DNA of 64,000 bases, taken from Bacteroidota bacterium (GTDB lineage Bacteria > Bacteroidota > Bacteroidia > Chitinophagales > UBA10324). This document shows, one piece after another, positions 62,015 to 64,000 of this stretch. The notes beneath the pieces were generated by a model. It had not been told where the DNA came from. It saw nothing but the letters and a program-made list of their open reading frames with translations, and made no database searches. Position numbers and translations under genes: made by a program. The stretch is from the NCBI GenBank assembly GCA_014190575.1, contig BJGQ01000003.1, positions 62,001-126,000 of the forward strand, in the 5' to 3' direction. Every line of letters begins with the position of its first letter. The first letter of the stretch is position 1.

Positions 62015-63204
62015 TCAAAATCTTTATATAATAAATATTTTTTTCTGGTGTCTTTGAACTTCAAAATATCCGGTTGCCATTCCTGATGTATCATAAAATC
62101 AGATTTGCCGGTTACGATATCTTTTTTCAATTGATCTGTACCGGCAAGTTTATCAAAATAAGAAGTGAAAAATTCTTCCTTATTTTGGTAAGTCAGATAA
62201 AATTGTATCAACCAATTCAGAAATATTTGTTTGTGATCGAAAAAATAACCGCCATTGTAAATTGATAAATCAACTCCCGAACATTGTTCATTCGCATAAA
62301 CAGGATTTGTAGCGCCAGGTTTACTTACAGGTGTGAAAAAATTTTTTCCGATTTTGCTGCCCGGGTACCCAATTAACTGAAAAGGTCGGTCAGTGCCTCT
62401 TCCAACGCTTAACGGAGTTCCTTCAAATAAACATGTAGATGGATAAAGATATACTGCATTCATATTTGTAATGTTAGGAGATGGTTTTCGGGGTAAAATA
62501 TATTTTACTGAATGATCATAGCCTTCGCACACCACATAAGTGAACTGACATTGCATTGAATCTTTCAATAATTTTTCTCCATTTAAAAACAATGCATATT
62601 CAGCAGGTGTCATAGCATAAACAATCGGAATGGATTGCATGCCAACAAATGATTCAAATTTTTTATTGAGTACTGGTCCATCAATGTACCACCCATTCGG
62701 GTTCGGTCGATCAAGTATTAATAAGGGCTTTTTATTTTCAGCACATGCTTCCATCACATATTGCAGAGTGCTGATGTAGGTATAAAAGCGAACACCCACA
62801 TCCTGTATATCATAAATCACCAAATCAACATTTGATAAATCTTCTGCTGAAGGTTTTTTATGATTCCCGTAGATTGACACAATTGGCAATTTTGTTATTG
62901 AATCAGTTGAATTTGAAATATCAGAACCTGCGTCAGCATTTCCTCTGAAACCATGTTCGGGAGCAAATATTTTTTTTACTGCAATTCCAAGTGACAATAA
63001 AGAATCGACAATGTGAGTGTTGTTTATAAATGAGGTAGCATTTACCACGAGTCCAATTCTTTTGTCTTTTAACTGCCACAAATATTTTTCGGTTTGTTCT
63101 GCTCCGGTTTTTACAGTTGGAAACGGACCAAACGGTTGTGCAACAACAATTTGATTTGATAGGAATATTTTTATAAGAAGTAGAAAAATAAATGAATGCC
63201 TCAT
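62011..63204 (-). CDS. namZ: Exo-beta-N-acetylmuramidase NamZ-like (DUF1343)
   Basis: A 397-residue exported protein of the DUF1343/NamZ family, known in other organisms to release MurNAc from the ends of peptidoglycan fragments. Conserved pieces are IGLVVNATSFI, FAPEHGFRGNADAGSDI, VDLVIYDIQDVGVRFYTYISTL and RGTDRPFQLIGYPGSKI. The signal peptide of MRHSFIFLLLIKIFLSNQ begins at ATG 63204; the frame is open to 63252 but that adds a poor leader. It is coupled to fmt by an ATGA overlap. Confidence 0.88.
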   Translation of the reverse strand: MRHSFIFLLLIKIFLSNQIVVAQPFGPFPTVKTGAEQTEKYLWQLKDKRIGLVVNATSFINNTHIVDSLLSLGIAVKKIFAPEHGFRGNADAGSDISNSTDSITKLPIVSIYGNHKKPSAEDLSNVDLVIYDIQDVGVRFYTYISTLQYVMEACAENKKPLLILDRPNPNGWYIDGPVLNKKFESFVGMQSIPIVYAMTPAEYALFLNGEKLLKDSMQCQFTYVVCEGYDHSVKYILPRKPSPNITNMNAVYLYPSTCLFEGTPLSVGRGTDRPFQLIGYPGSKIGKNFFTPVSKPGATNPVYANEQCSGVDLSIYNGGYFFDHKQIFLNWLIQFYLTYQNKEEFFTSYFDKLAGTDQLKKDIVTGKSDFMIHQEWQPDILKFKDTRKKYLLYKDFE

Positions 63205-63281
63205 GAATGGTTTGGATTCTTTTCTTTGCAATATTAATTGAAGGTAAAACAACTACTCATTAAAAGTGCCAACTTTATAGA

Positions 63282-64000
63282 ATGAATACTGCATGGTTTA
63301 TAACACGGAAAATTGCATTGAGCAGGCAACCGAATTTCAGCAGGTTCATTATTCGTGTTGCAGTGGCTGCAATTGCTTTGAGTATTACCGTTATGATTAT
63401 TGCTGGAAGTTTGGTTAGCGGTTTTCAAAAAGAAATCAGCCAAAAGATATTTGGTTTTTGGGGTCATGTTCGTATTTATGATTACAACAGCACGATGGGC
63501 TTTCAAGATAAGGCTGTTTCTATTCATCAAAAATTTTACCCTTCCATTGAAAAAATGCCGGGTGTTAAACACATTCAGGTATATGCAAATAAGCCGGGTA
63601 TTATTAAAACAAAAAATGAAATTGAAAGCATTGTTGTCCGTGGTTTCGGAACTGATTTCGATACAAGTTTTCTATCTAAGTGTATGGAGTCAGGAAAAAT
63701 ATTACAGCCTGGAGATACTTCTCACCCAAGGAAAATTATGTTATCCAGTTCAACTGCGACACGATTGAATTTGAAAACCGGAGATGATATTATTATTTAT
63801 TTTATTCAACAACCGCCAAGAGTACGGAAGTTTAAAATTGAAGGAATTTATAAAACCGGATTGGAAGAGTTTGATAAATTATATGCGCTTTCTGACATTG
63901 CTGATATTCAACAACTCAATAACTGGTCGGCTGATTCGGTCAGTGGATTTGAAGTGTTTTTAGATGATGTAAAAAATATTTCAGCAATGGGAAAAAAGAT
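63282..64000 (+). CDS. LolC/LolE-type ABC transporter permease (partial)
   Basis: The frame is open from ATG 63282 to the end of the window (239 codons). It starts MNTAWFITRKIALSR and has a membrane segment (AVAAIALSITVMIIAGSLV), the cytoplasmic GFQKEISQKIFGFWGHVRI, and a large periplasmic MacB-like domain beginning PSIEKMPGVKHIQVYANKPG. This is the layout of LolC/E permeases that extract lipoproteins from the inner membrane. The 3' part is missing. It diverges from the NamZ-like gene. Confidence 0.85.
   Translation, partial: MNTAWFITRKIALSRQPNFSRFIIRVAVAAIALSITVMIIAGSLVSGFQKEISQKIFGFWGHVRIYDYNSTMGFQDKAVSIHQKFYPSIEKMPGVKHIQVYANKPGIIKTKNEIESIVVRGFGTDFDTSFLSKCMESGKILQPGDTSHPRKIMLSSSTATRLNLKTGDDIIIYFIQQPPRVRKFKIEGIYKTGLEEFDKLYALSDIADIQQLNNWSADSVSGFEVFLDDVKNISAMGKK

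Noticed and set aside
63234-63572. Open frame of 112 codons on -
   Set aside because: It is antisense to the LolC/E-type gene and its product shows low-complexity shadow composition.
63400-63768. Open frame of 122 codons on +
   Set aside because: It is out of frame with the clear LolC/E-type coding sequence that covers the same bases.

Overview
The window is AT-rich chromosomal DNA from a member of the Bacteroidota, probably an environmental Chitinophagia- or Sphingobacteriia-like lineage. The evidence is two secreted proteins with type IX secretion (T9SS) C-terminal sorting domains, a putative porin of the Bacteroidota type, a choice-of-anchor-L/OmpA protein, DUF4920 and DUF1573 lipoproteins, many Lys/Ser-Cys lipoboxes, and several promoters matching the Bacteroidota pattern TTTG-N19-TAnnTTTG. 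I see no phage, insertion sequence, CRISPR array or rRNA. It reads as core chromosome with a few decayed or repeat-bearing spots.

Layout. 1-4.1 kb: end of the division/cell-wall cluster on + (murC end, ftsQ, ftsA, ftsZ), with a repeat element between ftsA and ftsZ and a long inverted repeat plus terminators after ftsZ. 4.3-11.1 kb: envelope and metabolic genes (lipoproteins, an Asp-box T9SS protein, a BadF-type sugar kinase, an MFS carrier). 11.3-13.1 kb: a broken polytopic membrane gene with one nonsense codon and one homopolymer frameshift. 13.1-17.0 kb: a complete xylose-type ABC importer (xylF-xylG-xylH). 17.0-17.4 kb: tRNA-Lys with its promoter and terminator, abutting a decayed N-terminal stub that looks like polyphosphate kinase 2. 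17.4-21.5 kb: a PAP2 phosphatase, a Smr protein and a run of small redox-type lipoproteins. 21.5-28.8 kb: the membrane half of complex I (nuoH-I-J-K-L-M-N, all on -), without nuoA-G.

29-42 kb: a cold-shock protein, a lipoprotein/beta-barrel pair, dnaB, an ECF sigma/anti-sigma pair, tRNA-Glu, gapA and pgk, ruvB, and a secreted GATase-like protein with a small Cys-rich partner. 42-49.5 kb: porin, purine nucleoside phosphorylase, lpxK, a Nif3-like protein with its coiled-coil zinc-ribbon neighbour, and a TPR protein. 49.9-64 kb: a T9SS-secreted protein, the tRNA modification enzymes mnmA and trmD, a GT-C-type membrane protein, the OmpA/anchor-L protein, coaE-yajC-DUF1573, corA, fmt overlapping a NamZ-type muramidase, and the start of a LolC/E-type permease that runs off the window.

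Functional threads. Cell division and cell wall (murC, ftsQAZ, namZ, possibly the sugar kinase), respiration (nuo) and central glycolysis (gapA, pgk) are ordinary. The parts worth a second look are the two decayed genes, the lipoprotein redox cluster at 18.4-20.4 kb, and four families of intergenic short-word repeats. A terminator for the pgk transcript also appears to sit inside the ruvB coding region. I did not find a convincing new defence or mobile system.
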